Source: Spirosoma fluviale | GTDB taxonomy: Bacteria; Bacteroidota; Bacteroidia; Cytophagales; Cyclobacteriaceae | Assembly: GCA_945901615.1 (NCBI GenBank) | Contig: CAMDLI010000001.1 | Coordinates: 24,325-88,324, forward strand | Direction: 5' to 3' | DNA length: 64,000 nt | In this document: one piece after another, positions 18,925 to 29,447 of the stretch | Numbering within the stretch: position 1 is the first letter of the stretch | How the letters are laid out: each line of letters opens with the position of its first letter | Translations under genes and position numbers: made by a program | Notes under the pieces: generated by a model | Database searches by the model: none | What the model was told of the DNA's origin: nothing | What the model saw: the letters and a program-made list of their open reading frames with translations, nothing else

Positions 18925-20430
18925 TTATGATTTTTGTTGTTGCTGCTCAAATGTGATGACAATGAATTCAGCTGGTCTTACGATTGCAACCTTAATAGTC
19001 ATTTTCATCAATCCATCTAAAATATCATTTGGAGTCATTGTTGTGCCTAAGCCAATCTCAACAGAGAATGCATCTTCTGGACTTTGACCTGCCAAAAGAC
19101 CACCTTGCCACTGATTTCTCAAGAAGTTTGTTACTGTCGCATTTAACGTAGACCAAGTAGTCGTGTTATTTGGCTCAAATACAAAACCTTCCGCAGCTGA
19201 CTTAATGCTTTGCTCCAAGAAAGTCATTGTTCTACGTACAGAGATGTATCTAAAGTCTTGGCTGTTTCCATCCAAAGTACGCGCTCCCCAAACTAGTACA
19301 CCTTTTCCTTGGAAAGAACGAATAGCATTGACTGCCTTACCGTTCAAAGGTAGGTTTAACTCCTCTTGGGTATCACTTGTGATTTGAACACTTGCACCTA
19401 CTACAGAACCTAAAGAAAGGTTAGCTGGAGCCTTAGCAACGTTGATAGAACTATCTACCATAGTGTAAACACCTGCCATAGCAGAACTTGCTGGAAGCAA
19501 ATTCAAGCTTTCAGCGATTGTAGTAAGAATAGAATTCAATTTAAAACTCACTACCTTTAAAGTAGCTTGCAAGGAATTAATATCTTCTTTGGTTGAAGCT
19601 GACTCGATTTTAGCTAATTCACCTTTGATTGCAGTTGCTCTTGCTTGGTTGATACGATCAGCAGCCAAATCGTCATCTACCTCTTTTGACAAAATTTCAA
19701 TTAGATCAGCAGTGTTGCTGATGTTGGTGAAATTAACATCACTAGAAGATACGATAGTGGTTTGTACAAAAGGATAGTAAGCAGCACCCCACTGAAGGAA
19801 GTTTGATCCTACACCTTCTCTGAACTGATTGATAACATCATCGTCAGCATAAGTTCTTTCCTTAGCTCCATCATAAACGTCAAGAATAGCGAAACGGCTC
19901 TTTGTAGCATATCCGCAGTGGCTCAACATCGCTTGTTGCAAAGTAAAACACTCTGCCTTAGCAAGCAAAATTGCCTCAGGGATTACCAATAGAGTAGGTT
20001 CACTATACTTCAATACTTGAGGTAAACCTTTACCGGTACCTTCGTCATTGAAATCTTTTGCACTTATGCCAGAGTTGTAATCACCTACTGACAAAACGTA
20101 GCAATCTGCTCCTCCATTTGAATAGAAGAATTTTACAGCAGAATGTAGCAAGAAGTTTGTAGTAGCATCAACGGCCAATTTGTAGCCATTCACACTAGAC
20201 GCATCTGCGCTGATTTCAAATTTTACCTTTGGAGCTCCTCCAAAGAATTGCTCAAATTCCGCAAACGAGGAAATTCGAGTTGGAACGTTTGATAAAGACT
20301 TCGTTCCACGAGCCGCCTTCTGCGTGTATCCCAGGAAAACTGGGACAGCTGTCCCTACCGGAACAACAGAGGAGGCAAAGGCGCTATTTTCTTCAATGTA
20401 AACGCCTGGTGTTGCTAATACAGTTGCCAT
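18925..20430 (-). CDS. Contractile tail sheath protein
   Basis: 501 aa; 'MATVLATPGVYIEENSAFASSVVPVGTAVPVFLGYTQKA' and C-terminal 'TPNDILDGLMKMTIKVAIVRPAEFIVITFEQ' typical eCIS sheath. Confidence 0.96.
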   Translation of the reverse strand: MATVLATPGVYIEENSAFASSVVPVGTAVPVFLGYTQKAARGTKSLSNVPTRISSFAEFEQFFGGAPKVKFEISADASSVNGYKLAVDATTNFLLHSAVKFFYSNGGADCYVLSVGDYNSGISAKDFNDEGTGKGLPQVLKYSEPTLLVIPEAILLAKAECFTLQQAMLSHCGYATKSRFAILDVYDGAKERTYADDDVINQFREGVGSNFLQWGAAYYPFVQTTIVSSSDVNFTNISNTADLIEILSKEVDDDLAADRINQARATAIKGELAKIESASTKEDINSLQATLKVVSFKLNSILTTIAESLNLLPASSAMAGVYTMVDSSINVAKAPANLSLGSVVGASVQITSDTQEELNLPLNGKAVNAIRSFQGKGVLVWGARTLDGNSQDFRYISVRRTMTFLEQSIKSAAEGFVFEPNNTTTWSTLNATVTNFLRNQWQGGLLAGQSPEDAFSVEIGLGTTMTPNDILDGLMKMTIKVAIVRPAEFIVITFEQQQQKS

Positions 20431-20998
20431 AAATTTGTTTTAAAGTTTAAAATGATTTCTAATTTGGGGGAATGGAATTAAGCTATTTTTTCTAAGAGTC
20501 TGGAAAGAAAGCGAAAAGAAAATAATTTTTAAAATTTTTATCGTTTTTTTTTAATTTATTTTGTTAAATATTAAAAAGAGTCGTAAAACAAAAACTAGTT
20601 TATTAAAGAGAAAACAAAAGAATCCAAAAATTAATTCTTAACAATCCTTTGTGTGTTAATTTTTAATTAAATGTTTATTAGATTTTTTACCAATTATAAA
20701 TTAAATATGGCTTAAAATTCAAATAAATGCACTTCAACCGCTGGACTACCTCCTGAAAAGTCTTAATTCTAGCGGTTAAACTTCCATGGAACCATTGGCA
20801 TACTTATGGATAATCACGTTTGATTCAATCAAACTCAACTCTATTTATTAGTCAAGTTTTTTTGATTCAGAAATTTGAAACCCATGGAATTTGTCAAAAA
20901 TCCTTCTTATCACATTTTAATTACAAAACAAAAAGAATCAATATTTTGTAATTTTTTATATAAAAAAAACAATTTTTATTTGATTAAGTATTTATAAA
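20431..20998 (-). promoter_or_regulatory. Long AT-rich intergenic region presumed to carry the eCIS promoter; includes a 17-nt palindrome GTTTGATTCAATCAAAC (20818-20834)
   Basis: 568 nt non-coding, very A+T rich, directly upstream of the first eCIS gene; palindrome read directly. Confidence 0.5.
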
Positions 20999-21730
20999 TT
21001 AAAAATTACTTGAATTTTTAACTATAAATAATCTAGCAGAATCCAAATCTTCTTGGGTATCTATGGCAATAGATAGATGAGTCGTCTCTACCATCTGAAT
21101 AGGTATTCCTCTTTCGACCAATCGAAGTTGTTCCAAAAGTTCGATCTCCTCTAGGTTCCCCTTGGGCCATTGGGTAAAAGTTTGCAAAATCTCACGGCGG
21201 TACGCATATACTCCGATATGCCTCCAATAGGTAAGTTCAATCCCTTCCCTGTTGTAAGGAATAGCTGATCTTGAAAAATAAATCGCTCGACGATTTTTAT
21301 CCACTACCACCTTGACGAAATTGGGGTTTTGAACTTGAGCTGCATCCAAAACACACATTAGGCTTGCTACCCTTATTTCTGAGTCACCAAAAGCAGCCAC
21401 TAAATTCCGAAGGGTCTTCGCATCTTGAAATGGCTCATCTCCTTGCACATTTACAATCAAGTCCGCATCCACTTGATCCAATGCTTCTGCGATTCGATCG
21501 GATCCGCTTTCATGCTCTTTTTTACTCAAGATTACTTTTCCTCCAATCGCCAAAATTTGATCTTGAATTTGGATATGGTCTGTAACTACCCAGACTTCAT
21601 CAAATACTCCCGTGGCTACCGTGCTTTGATAGGTACGCTGGATTACAGAAAGCCCACCTAAATCCTGAACCAGTTTGGCAGGCAGACGAGTGGAAGCATA
21701 GCGGGCAGGAATAAGTGCAGCGATTTTCAC
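20999..21730 (-). CDS. kdsB: 3-deoxy-manno-octulosonate cytidylyltransferase
   Basis: 243 aa; 'MKIAALIPARYASTRLPAKLVQDLGG...NVQGDEPF' KdsB signature. Confidence 0.95.
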   Translation of the reverse strand: MKIAALIPARYASTRLPAKLVQDLGGLSVIQRTYQSTVATGVFDEVWVVTDHIQIQDQILAIGGKVILSKKEHESGSDRIAEALDQVDADLIVNVQGDEPFQDAKTLRNLVAAFGDSEIRVASLMCVLDAAQVQNPNFVKVVVDKNRRAIYFSRSAIPYNREGIELTYWRHIGVYAYRREILQTFTQWPKGNLEEIELLEQLRLVERGIPIQMVETTHLSIAIDTQEDLDSARLFIVKNSSNF

Positions 21731-21813
21731 AGATTTTACAATTAGTGATTTAATAAAAAAAGATTAAAAGAATCAATCATCCCCCTACCCTAGTCTACTA
21801 TTAATTAATGCAC

Positions 21814-24267
21814 TTAATAGTAGCGCACCTCACATTTTGGAAAGGACTCTTTAAAGGAATCAATATTTCGAGGGGTCAAACGCGTATTGAAACAGGTCAG
21901 TTTTTTGAGTCCCAATAGATCTTCCAAGGCTTTCAAGGATCTTAAATCTGTACTAGCCACATCCAAGTCCTCCAATTTCTTTAAGGTCTCAATTCCCTTC
22001 AGCGATTTGATATTCGTACCCGACAGGTTCAACTTCTTTAAGTTGGTCAGCTTAGTTAATGCAATAAGCTCTTCAACACCTGTGTTGGATAAGTCAAGCT
22101 CTTCCAAATCCACTAAGCCTGCAATGGGTAAATAATCTATCGCTGGTAACTGGGAAAGCTTTAAGGAAGTGAGCTTTGTCAACTGTCGTAAAGGACTCAA
22201 GATCATGATGGGCGCGTCAAAAACAGTCAACTTTCTCAAATTTGAAAAAATTGTCAGAGGCTCTAAACTCGTAAATGAAACTCTTTCTAAGGCTAAAGAA
22301 GACGCAGAAGTGAGGTGATGCAGTTCCTCTGTGGTTGGAGAAGCTGAAAGTTTATACTTTTCACTCAATACTTGTTTCCAATCTTCATTTAGCTCTTCCC
22401 ACCAGCTACCTAGGCTGTCGGATCGATAAATAATCAAAACATCTGGTCTACTTAAAAGAAATTCCGGGAATTCGATTTCCTTCACTTCGGAAGAATTTAC
22501 ATTCAGATAGCGAAGCTCAGGAAGGCTGGAGAGTGCCGCTATTGATAAAATAGGGCTGCCCTCAAGGTCAATTCGTTCGAGCAGCACATTTTCTTTTAAA
22601 CCAGAGCCATCCTGAACACTGGTGTTTTTTGCAGTAAACTGACGTAGCGTCTTTACCTCCTCCAAGGGAAGTAAATTGTCTAACTTTTGATTGTTAGAAA
22701 CACTTATGGAAGTAAGCGCAACAAACCTCACAAGGGGCATCAAGGTTTCAATTCCTGAATCATCCAAGTTAAGTTCGGACAAATTTAAAGTCTGCGTTAA
22801 GACTTCAATTTTGGGCTTTTCAATTTGAAGTTCAGGATTGATTTTGATAAGCACACTTTTCCAAGCCAAGGACAAACTCTCCCACCAAGATTGTAAGTCC
22901 TTTACATGGTGTATTAAGAGGATATCTGGATGATTTCGAACAAATAGGGTTGCATCTTCTTGACTCACCTTTGTTTCATCAGCCGCTATTTTTTCTAAGC
23001 TTTTTAGAGAAGCAACAGGAGATAAGTCAGATATATTAGAAGCAGTGATATCCAAATGCACAAGTTTGGTCATACTTGACAATGGAGAAAGATCTTCAAA
23101 ATTGGTTTCTGAAAGATCCAAAGTGATCAAGGAACCAAGTTTTGAAAGCAGTGAATAATTTAAAATGTAGTTTTTGCTTAATGACAACGTTTCCAAAACC
23201 GCTAGGTCCTTGATATTCTCTATCGAATTGAAACCACTTTCTGTTAAATCAAGGTACTTCAAATTCTTAAACTGATTCAGAACAGCAAAACTTTGAATAG
23301 CTGTATTGGATGCTTTAAATACCTGTAGGTTAGTTAGATTGACCAGCTCACTTATATCTTCAATTTGGGTATTGGAAATATCTAAATCCCTAAGCTTGTC
23401 TGAATACTTAATGAATTTTATCGCTGCTGTCGGAGTACTGGACAGATTCAAGGTTTCTAAAAAAGTAATGTTTGAGATCGGGGAAAGATCTTCAATAGCG
23501 GTATGGCTAATATCCAAAAACTTGAGATCCCTTAATTCAGAAAGAGGTTTAAGGTGCTTAATCTGCGATTTACCAGATAAATTAAGGGAATCAACCGCTA
23601 CAAATTTGTAAAGCTGTCCAAGATCAACTGAATCACTTTTGGAAAGCTGAAAACGGGATTTAAAGTACAGTTTCCATTCTGGATCAAGTGAGGTCCACCA
23701 AGCTTTCAACTCGTCATCACGACTGATTTTGGTAGTGTAAATACTTGCAATCTTCAGCTCTTGTGATTTTTCATCCAGGTTTACTTCAATAAATCTGGGT
23801 TTGATATTTGAGATTTTCTCTCCTTTCAAACCTGTAGCTGTAAGGGTACGGTCTAAAGATGCTAAAAAAAATACTTGGCCATTTTCCTTCTGACCTGGCT
23901 TGATTTCACGAATCTTGAATTTGAACTCAATGTTTTTGTAAAAAAATTCAAGGTCTCTAAAGTAAGCTGTAACATCTTTATTGGTGACTACTTTTCGATC
24001 AAAGACTAAATCATCTTCTACTTGAACCTTCCCATTTTGGAAAATCTTCAGGTAGCTCTCACGGATGATCACATCCTTATCACGAGCAGAAGTTTGAGAA
24101 TTACCAACTGTATTGAGTAGGAATTCTAAGAAACGAATCTGATCCTCCACCTTAGTGGATAATTCAGTTAGTTGTTCCGTAGAATATCCTTTTATAGTTT
24201 GTCCTTGAGCAACAAATGACAAACAAAAAAGAAAAAACAGAAAAGTATACCTACTAATCCTGATCAT
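21814..24267 (-). CDS. Secreted leucine-rich repeat protein with three WW-linker/LRR modules
   Basis: 817 aa; signal peptide 'YTFLFFLFCLSFVAQG'; many L..L..L.LS.T/N.i.dl.pL repeats; recurrent 'WW..L...WK' motif. Confidence 0.85.
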   Translation of the reverse strand: MIRISRYTFLFFLFCLSFVAQGQTIKGYSTEQLTELSTKVEDQIRFLEFLLNTVGNSQTSARDKDVIIRESYLKIFQNGKVQVEDDLVFDRKVVTNKDVTAYFRDLEFFYKNIEFKFKIREIKPGQKENGQVFFLASLDRTLTATGLKGEKISNIKPRFIEVNLDEKSQELKIASIYTTKISRDDELKAWWTSLDPEWKLYFKSRFQLSKSDSVDLGQLYKFVAVDSLNLSGKSQIKHLKPLSELRDLKFLDISHTAIEDLSPISNITFLETLNLSSTPTAAIKFIKYSDKLRDLDISNTQIEDISELVNLTNLQVFKASNTAIQSFAVLNQFKNLKYLDLTESGFNSIENIKDLAVLETLSLSKNYILNYSLLSKLGSLITLDLSETNFEDLSPLSSMTKLVHLDITASNISDLSPVASLKSLEKIAADETKVSQEDATLFVRNHPDILLIHHVKDLQSWWESLSLAWKSVLIKINPELQIEKPKIEVLTQTLNLSELNLDDSGIETLMPLVRFVALTSISVSNNQKLDNLLPLEEVKTLRQFTAKNTSVQDGSGLKENVLLERIDLEGSPILSIAALSSLPELRYLNVNSSEVKEIEFPEFLLSRPDVLIIYRSDSLGSWWEELNEDWKQVLSEKYKLSASPTTEELHHLTSASSLALERVSFTSLEPLTIFSNLRKLTVFDAPIMILSPLRQLTKLTSLKLSQLPAIDYLPIAGLVDLEELDLSNTGVEELIALTKLTNLKKLNLSGTNIKSLKGIETLKKLEDLDVASTDLRSLKALEDLLGLKKLTCFNTRLTPRNIDSFKESFPKCEVRYY

Positions 24268-25093
24268 AGATGTACTTCAATAAAGTCTCTTTATCTCCTG
24301 GGCCTAATCGCATCAAATTGGAAACTAACCAACCGGTATTGAATCCTGGTCTATTGAATTGATTTACTTCAAAATACCATCCTCCAATCTGAAAAAAATG
24401 AAACTTCACTCCATTAACCGTTTCAAATCGCAGGTTATCCTGCTTCATCTCAAAAAGGAAAATTGCTAAATAATCTGGCGTGTAGGAAGTTGGGGTAAAT
24501 GATTCTGGATTTTCTGAGTCTTGAAAAGCCCTCCTCATATTCATGAATCCGAGCTCATGACTGAGAGGATGAAGAAAATCTTTAGCGGAGCCAACGGGCT
24601 TATTAAATAAGTTTTTGAAGGGTTCAAAGATCACCTGATCAATGACCCATTCGTAACCCAAGCCCTCAGGTTGAATCTTCATAATAAAGGTCAGCCTCTC
24701 TTTTTTACCCTTATACCAAAATACTGCATCCACTTCAGCAATCCAGCCTGGCTTGTGGAAAACCAAATATTGAGGATAGTTAGGAGAAAGAATATTGGTG
24801 ATAAATTCAGATTTCAACTCGGGATTGATGCCAGAAGATTGGTTGTCAAAAAGTATGGAGACAAATCCCTTTCGTAACTTTTCATTTTGGTAAAGGGAAT
24901 CACCAGGATAAAAACGCTTCGTTCCATCTATGGATTCCTCTCCGTTGAACCTTCTAAAAAATTGGTTCATTTGTTTGGTAGAGGCGGCAAATCTACCATC
25001 ATCTTTTATTGTCCCGGGGCTGCCTAAGCCTTGCCCCGAGACAATAGAGATGTAGGAAATAAAAATTGCAAAAATCAGTACGCTTTTTCTCAT
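24254..25093 (-). CDS. Secreted hypothetical protein
   Basis: 279 aa; N-terminal signal peptide 'RKSVLIFAIFISYISIVSGQ'; 14-nt overlap with the LRR gene and 4-nt overlap with the upstream gene. Confidence 0.75.
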   Translation of the reverse strand: MRKSVLIFAIFISYISIVSGQGLGSPGTIKDDGRFAASTKQMNQFFRRFNGEESIDGTKRFYPGDSLYQNEKLRKGFVSILFDNQSSGINPELKSEFITNILSPNYPQYLVFHKPGWIAEVDAVFWYKGKKERLTFIMKIQPEGLGYEWVIDQVIFEPFKNLFNKPVGSAKDFLHPLSHELGFMNMRRAFQDSENPESFTPTSYTPDYLAIFLFEMKQDNLRFETVNGVKFHFFQIGGWYFEVNQFNRPGFNTGWLVSNLMRLGPGDKETLLKYIYDQD

Positions 25094-25665
25094 GCGGAAG
25101 TTTCAGTCACTCGAATATCGCCAAGCATTACGTCCCAAAATTCAATGGTACGGCCAGCAATTTGAGTTTGCTTCTTCTCTACATAAATGGTGATATCCTT
25201 TTTGGTCGTATCCTTGTAGTTCATACCAGTTTCAATAGAGGTACCCTCAAAGCGCTGGTAAACAGTAATTACACCTACATATCGTCCATCAGGCTGTCTC
25301 TCCAAATCAGAAACATACTGGATATCGTACCAAGTGATATTTACCTTATCGTAATTCAAGGCCATCAATCGCTCAAAGTATCTTCTCACTTTGTAGTAGG
25401 CAATCTCTTGCGTGTTTATGGAAGAAACACCCATTTCTGCACCAGTTGCAAAAAGCTCCTCAGCTCTATCCATTACGCGGTTTGCCTCAGAAAACTGAGT
25501 TTCTTTATTTCCAATGATGGAAATGTACTTGGAAAGGTCTTTTACCTTTTCCAATGCAAGGGAGTCGATCGCTTGCTTTCTTCTTGGACTAATATTGTCC
25601 TGAGCAAATGCTACTGTCATTGTAGCGAGAAATAGCCCTAGGATCAGAATTCCTGTATTTTTCAT
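25090..25665 (-). CDS. Secreted hypothetical protein
   Basis: 191 aa; signal peptide 'KNTGILILGLFLATMTVAFAQ'; translationally coupled to neighbour. Confidence 0.75.
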   Translation of the reverse strand: MKNTGILILGLFLATMTVAFAQDNISPRRKQAIDSLALEKVKDLSKYISIIGNKETQFSEANRVMDRAEELFATGAEMGVSSINTQEIAYYKVRRYFERLMALNYDKVNITWYDIQYVSDLERQPDGRYVGVITVYQRFEGTSIETGMNYKDTTKKDITIYVEKKQTQIAGRTIEFWDVMLGDIRVTETSA

Positions 25666-25689
25666 ATGAACTATAGTTTCGGGGATAGA

Positions 25690-26160
25690 TTATTTTCTTT
25701 TAAGTTCCAATTCAGTCACTTTACCCCCTGCCATTCGAATATCAGAGATGTAATTCAAGTTTTTCTTGGTGTCTTTCAAGTATTCCAAATACTTCTTGAT
25801 GGTCGTTGGCTCATCGTAATCTTTAACTCCACCTTCTTCATGAATAACAACCAAAATTGGGGTCTCCGGGTTGGAAAACATGGCCAATACTTCCTGGATA
25901 GACTGGTTAGCGGCGGTCACATTGCTAGCTGATGCGATGGAAGCAAATTGACTTTCGAGCTTTTCAACTGCAACTTCATCTGCAGAACGAACAACTGGTG
26001 CAGGTGCTGGAGTTGGCTTTACCACTTCTTCTTTTACAACAGGTGCTGGAGCTGGCTCAACAGCCTTCTTTTTGCTTTTACAGGCACCCATAGACAAAAG
26101 GACTAGTACTGCCATCAACATGGTTTTCCTCAAGGAAAGAGCGAACATTGGATGTTTCAT
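25690..26160 (-). CDS. Putative lipoprotein, unknown function
   Basis: 156 aa; hydrophobic N-terminus ending in 'LSMGAC' lipobox-like site then K/P-rich linker. Confidence 0.7.
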   Translation of the reverse strand: MKHPMFALSLRKTMLMAVLVLLSMGACKSKKKAVEPAPAPVVKEEVVKPTPAPAPVVRSADEVAVEKLESQFASIASASNVTAANQSIQEVLAMFSNPETPILVVIHEEGGVKDYDEPTTIKKYLEYLKDTKKNLNYISDIRMAGGKVTELELKRK

Positions 26161-26386
26161 CGTAATTATAGGTTATTGATTTCGGTTAGGTAATCCATTT
26201 CGGATTCTTAGATACTGCAAATTAAATAAAACATTGCAAAGATTTGAGCTACTTACTCTAGTGGTCAACTTTTTTTTCATTGAGCTACTCTGGAATGAAC
26301 GAGATGGCTTCGATCAAAAACAATCTACTACCCACTATCTGAATACTAACTGCTTTGAAAACAATCAATTAGAAGGTAAATTCTAC

Positions 26387-27688
26387 TTACAATCGAGCAT
26401 CCACTAAAGATCGATCGAGCACTCCTTTGACATCATAGATGACCTGATTCGCGTTTTTTCGTAGCGGCATGGTAGCAAAAGCATCGTGCGAAACAGCCAA
26501 AACAATTGCCGAATACTTTGAAATATCAGGAAGGACAGGACCGACTTGAATTTTAATGCCATACTCCTCCTCCACTTCTTGCGCATTGGCCCAAGGATCA
26601 TATACGTCTACTCCCATATCGAAGGTTCGCAATTCATGGTAAATATCAATTACGCGCGTATTCCTTACATCAGGACAGTTTTCTTTGAAGGTAAATCCTA
26701 AAATCAACACCTTGGCATCCAAGACTTTGATATCCTTACGCATCATCAACTTGATGATTTCGGTGGCTACAAACTTCCCCATGCTGTCATTAACCCTCCT
26801 TCCAGCAAGAATTATTTCAGGATGATAGCCTACCTCCTGCGCTTTTTGAGCCAAATAAAAAGGATCTACTCCGATGCAATGTCCACCGACCAATCCCGGT
26901 TTAAATTTTAGAAAATTCCACTTCGTGCCAGCAGCTTCCAAAACTTCTTGGGTATCGATACCCAACAAATTGAAAATCTTGGCCAGCTCATTTACAAAGG
27001 CAATATTGATGTCACGCTGTGAGTTTTCAATTACCTTGGAGGCTTCCGCAACCTTGATCGAAGAAGCCTTGTATGTTCCTGCAGTAATAATGCTGCGATA
27101 CAAGGAATCTACAAATTCCGCAATTTCTGGAGTACTGCCAGAAGTAACTTTTACAATCTGTGCTACGGTGTGTACCTTATCCCCTGGGTTGATACGCTCA
27201 GGAGAATAGCCCGCAAAAAAATCAACATTGAACTTTAACCCAGAAATCTTCTCCAATACGGGAACACAATCCTCTTCTGTTACTCCCGGATATACGGTGG
27301 ATTCATAGATGACCACATCCTCTTTCTTCAAATAATGTCCAATGTTTTCTGAAGCCTTCAACATCGGGATAAGAATTGGGCGATTGTGCTTGTCTGTTGG
27401 CGTAGGAACCGTCACAATAAATACCGTACAGTCGCTTAAGTCCTTGGAATCAAAACTTGGAAATAAGCCTTTTTGACCTACTTGAGGATTGGAGAGGAGC
27501 AAAACAGATGAAAGGGATGCATCCGCAACCTCTAGGGTTGCATCGTGGCCCGAAACCAGTTCTCCTACTCGCTTTTGATTGATATCAAATCCTACGACCG
27601 GATACTTCTTTGAAAATTCTACCGCCAAGGGAAGGCCAACATAGCCTAAGCCTATTACAGCAATCTTTACTTCATTTATTGGCTTCAC
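26387..27688 (-). CDS. Nucleotide sugar dehydrogenase (UDP-N-acetylhexosamine/TviB-VipA-WbpA type)
   Basis: 433 aa; '[34 protein letters not shown]', '[17 protein letters not shown]'. Confidence 0.9.
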   Translation of the reverse strand: MKPINEVKIAVIGLGYVGLPLAVEFSKKYPVVGFDINQKRVGELVSGHDATLEVADASLSSVLLLSNPQVGQKGLFPSFDSKDLSDCTVFIVTVPTPTDKHNRPILIPMLKASENIGHYLKKEDVVIYESTVYPGVTEEDCVPVLEKISGLKFNVDFFAGYSPERINPGDKVHTVAQIVKVTSGSTPEIAEFVDSLYRSIITAGTYKASSIKVAEASKVIENSQRDINIAFVNELAKIFNLLGIDTQEVLEAAGTKWNFLKFKPGLVGGHCIGVDPFYLAQKAQEVGYHPEIILAGRRVNDSMGKFVATEIIKLMMRKDIKVLDAKVLILGFTFKENCPDVRNTRVIDIYHELRTFDMGVDVYDPWANAQEVEEEYGIKIQVGPVLPDISKYSAIVLAVSHDAFATMPLRKNANQVIYDVKGVLDRSLVDARL

Positions 27689-27796
27689 AAGCTATTTCAA
27701 TTAGTCAAATTTGATACTTGGCAAATCTTGTTTTTGATGTCAAGGGAGGTTCATTTATCAGAACACAAGTCCCAATAGATTTTTTACACCACCAAA

Positions 27797-29221
27797 CTAA
27801 ATGGCAGGTTTTCCTATTCCCTGAAATCTAAATCCTATCTTTTCCATTCGAGCAGCATCCAAGATATTTCTACCATCAAATACGGTGGCTGGCTGCTTCA
27901 TCTCCGCATGTATCTGCTCCCAGTCGAGTACAACAAACTCATCCCACTCGGTTAAAATGGCCACAGCTGCAGCATCTTTGCATGCTTCATAAGCCGAATC
28001 AACAACCTGCACCAGGCTTCTATTTTCTTCACTTGAACGGGTTTCTAGGAAGTCCAAGTCCGCATAAATCTTTTCTTTGGATACCTTGGGATCGTAAACA
28101 ACCACGGAAGCACACTCATCCAAGAGATGATCCGCCACATAGATGGCCGCAGACTCTCTGGTGTCGTTGGTATCCTTTTTGAAGGCCCAACCTAAAAATG
28201 CAATTTTCTTTCCATTAACCGTATTGTATAGGCTTTTGATGATTTGCTTCGCAAATCTTGCCTTTTGATGGTCGTTAATCTTAATTACCTGCTCCCAGTA
28301 ATCGGCCACAGCATGCAACTGATAACTCCTGCAGATGTAAACTAAATTGAGGATGTCTTTCTTGAAACACGATCCACCAAAACCTACCGATGCTTTTAAA
28401 AATTTTGGTCCAATCCGAGAATCCATCCCAATCGCTTTGGATACATCATCCACATCTGCTCCCGTAGCCTCACAGAGTTCTGAAATGGAGTTGATGGAAG
28501 ATACGCGCTGCGCTAAAAATGCATTTGCAGTAAGCTTGCTGAGTTCAGAAGACCAAAGGTTCGTCGTCAAAATCTTTTCCTCGGGAACCCAAGCAGCATA
28601 GATCGATGCCAATGCCTGAATTGCTTCTTTCCCCGCTGCACTTTGATCTCCCCCAATCAATACCCGGTCCGGATTTAATAGGTCTTGTACCGCTGTTCCT
28701 TCGGCTAAAAATTCAGGATTGGAAAGGACTTGAAAAGAAACTCCAGACTGAGAATTATGCAAAATGTCTTTAATTGCCTCAGCGGTGCGCACAGGCAAGG
28801 TGGATTTTTCAACCACAATTTTGGATGAGGTAGCAACTGCTGCGATCTGCCGTGCACATAGCTCCACCCACTTCAAATCAGCAGCCATCCCCTTCCCTTC
28901 CCCATAGGTTTTGGTAGGTGTGTTGACTGAAATAAAAATCATGTCTGCCTCCTCAATCCCCTGCTCAACCTCTTTGGAGAAAAACAAGTTTCTCCCTCTA
29001 GCTTCGGCAACTACCTCGGCCAAACCAGGTTCGTAAACTGGTAAAAGACTTAAATTATCGTGATTCCAAGCATCAATTCGAGCAGCATTGGCATCAACTA
29101 CCACGACACGAATATCTGGACATTTGAGTGCCAAGACAGCCATTGTAGGTCCTCCCACATAGCCTGCTCCGATGCAACAGATCGTTTTAATTTTTTTCAT
29201 TGTTTGCTTTACTCGAGTCAA
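27797..29221 (-). CDS. UDP-glucose 6-dehydrogenase (start may be internal Met at about 29197)
   Basis: 474 aa; '[40 protein letters not shown]', '[20 protein letters not shown]' as in UGDH. Confidence 0.93.
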   Translation of the reverse strand: MTRVKQTMKKIKTICCIGAGYVGGPTMAVLALKCPDIRVVVVDANAARIDAWNHDNLSLLPVYEPGLAEVVAEARGRNLFFSKEVEQGIEEADMIFISVNTPTKTYGEGKGMAADLKWVELCARQIAAVATSSKIVVEKSTLPVRTAEAIKDILHNSQSGVSFQVLSNPEFLAEGTAVQDLLNPDRVLIGGDQSAAGKEAIQALASIYAAWVPEEKILTTNLWSSELSKLTANAFLAQRVSSINSISELCEATGADVDDVSKAIGMDSRIGPKFLKASVGFGGSCFKKDILNLVYICRSYQLHAVADYWEQVIKINDHQKARFAKQIIKSLYNTVNGKKIAFLGWAFKKDTNDTRESAAIYVADHLLDECASVVVYDPKVSKEKIYADLDFLETRSSEENRSLVQVVDSAYEACKDAAAVAILTEWDEFVVLDWEQIHAEMKQPATVFDGRNILDAARMEKIGFRFQGIGKPAI

Positions 29222-29447
29222 TTAAAAAAATTAAGCAGCACAAAAAACTGCCCATCTAAGAATTCGTCATGCAAATAACGGAAGGAATTGCTGTTTTTTA
29301 GTAGAAACGGCTACAATTTGTAGGTATTAAAACCAAAAAAAGCTGCATTAATCCGATTGTTTCCTAGTTCCTCCAAAATTCCAATCGAAAATTATTGCCT
29401 TAAATCCCCATTTTATTTATAACTTTTTGGGATTAACACCTAAACCC

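Noticed and set aside
20431-20998. Sigma-54 or canonical Bacteroidota (TTTG/TAnnTTTG) promoter for the eCIS
   Set aside because: No convincing match with correct spacing was found by eye on the minus strand; only the palindrome is reported.
25066-25635. 189-aa plus-strand ORF
   Set aside because: Fully antisense to the secreted-protein gene 25090-25665, which has a clear signal peptide and operon context; composition looks non-coding.
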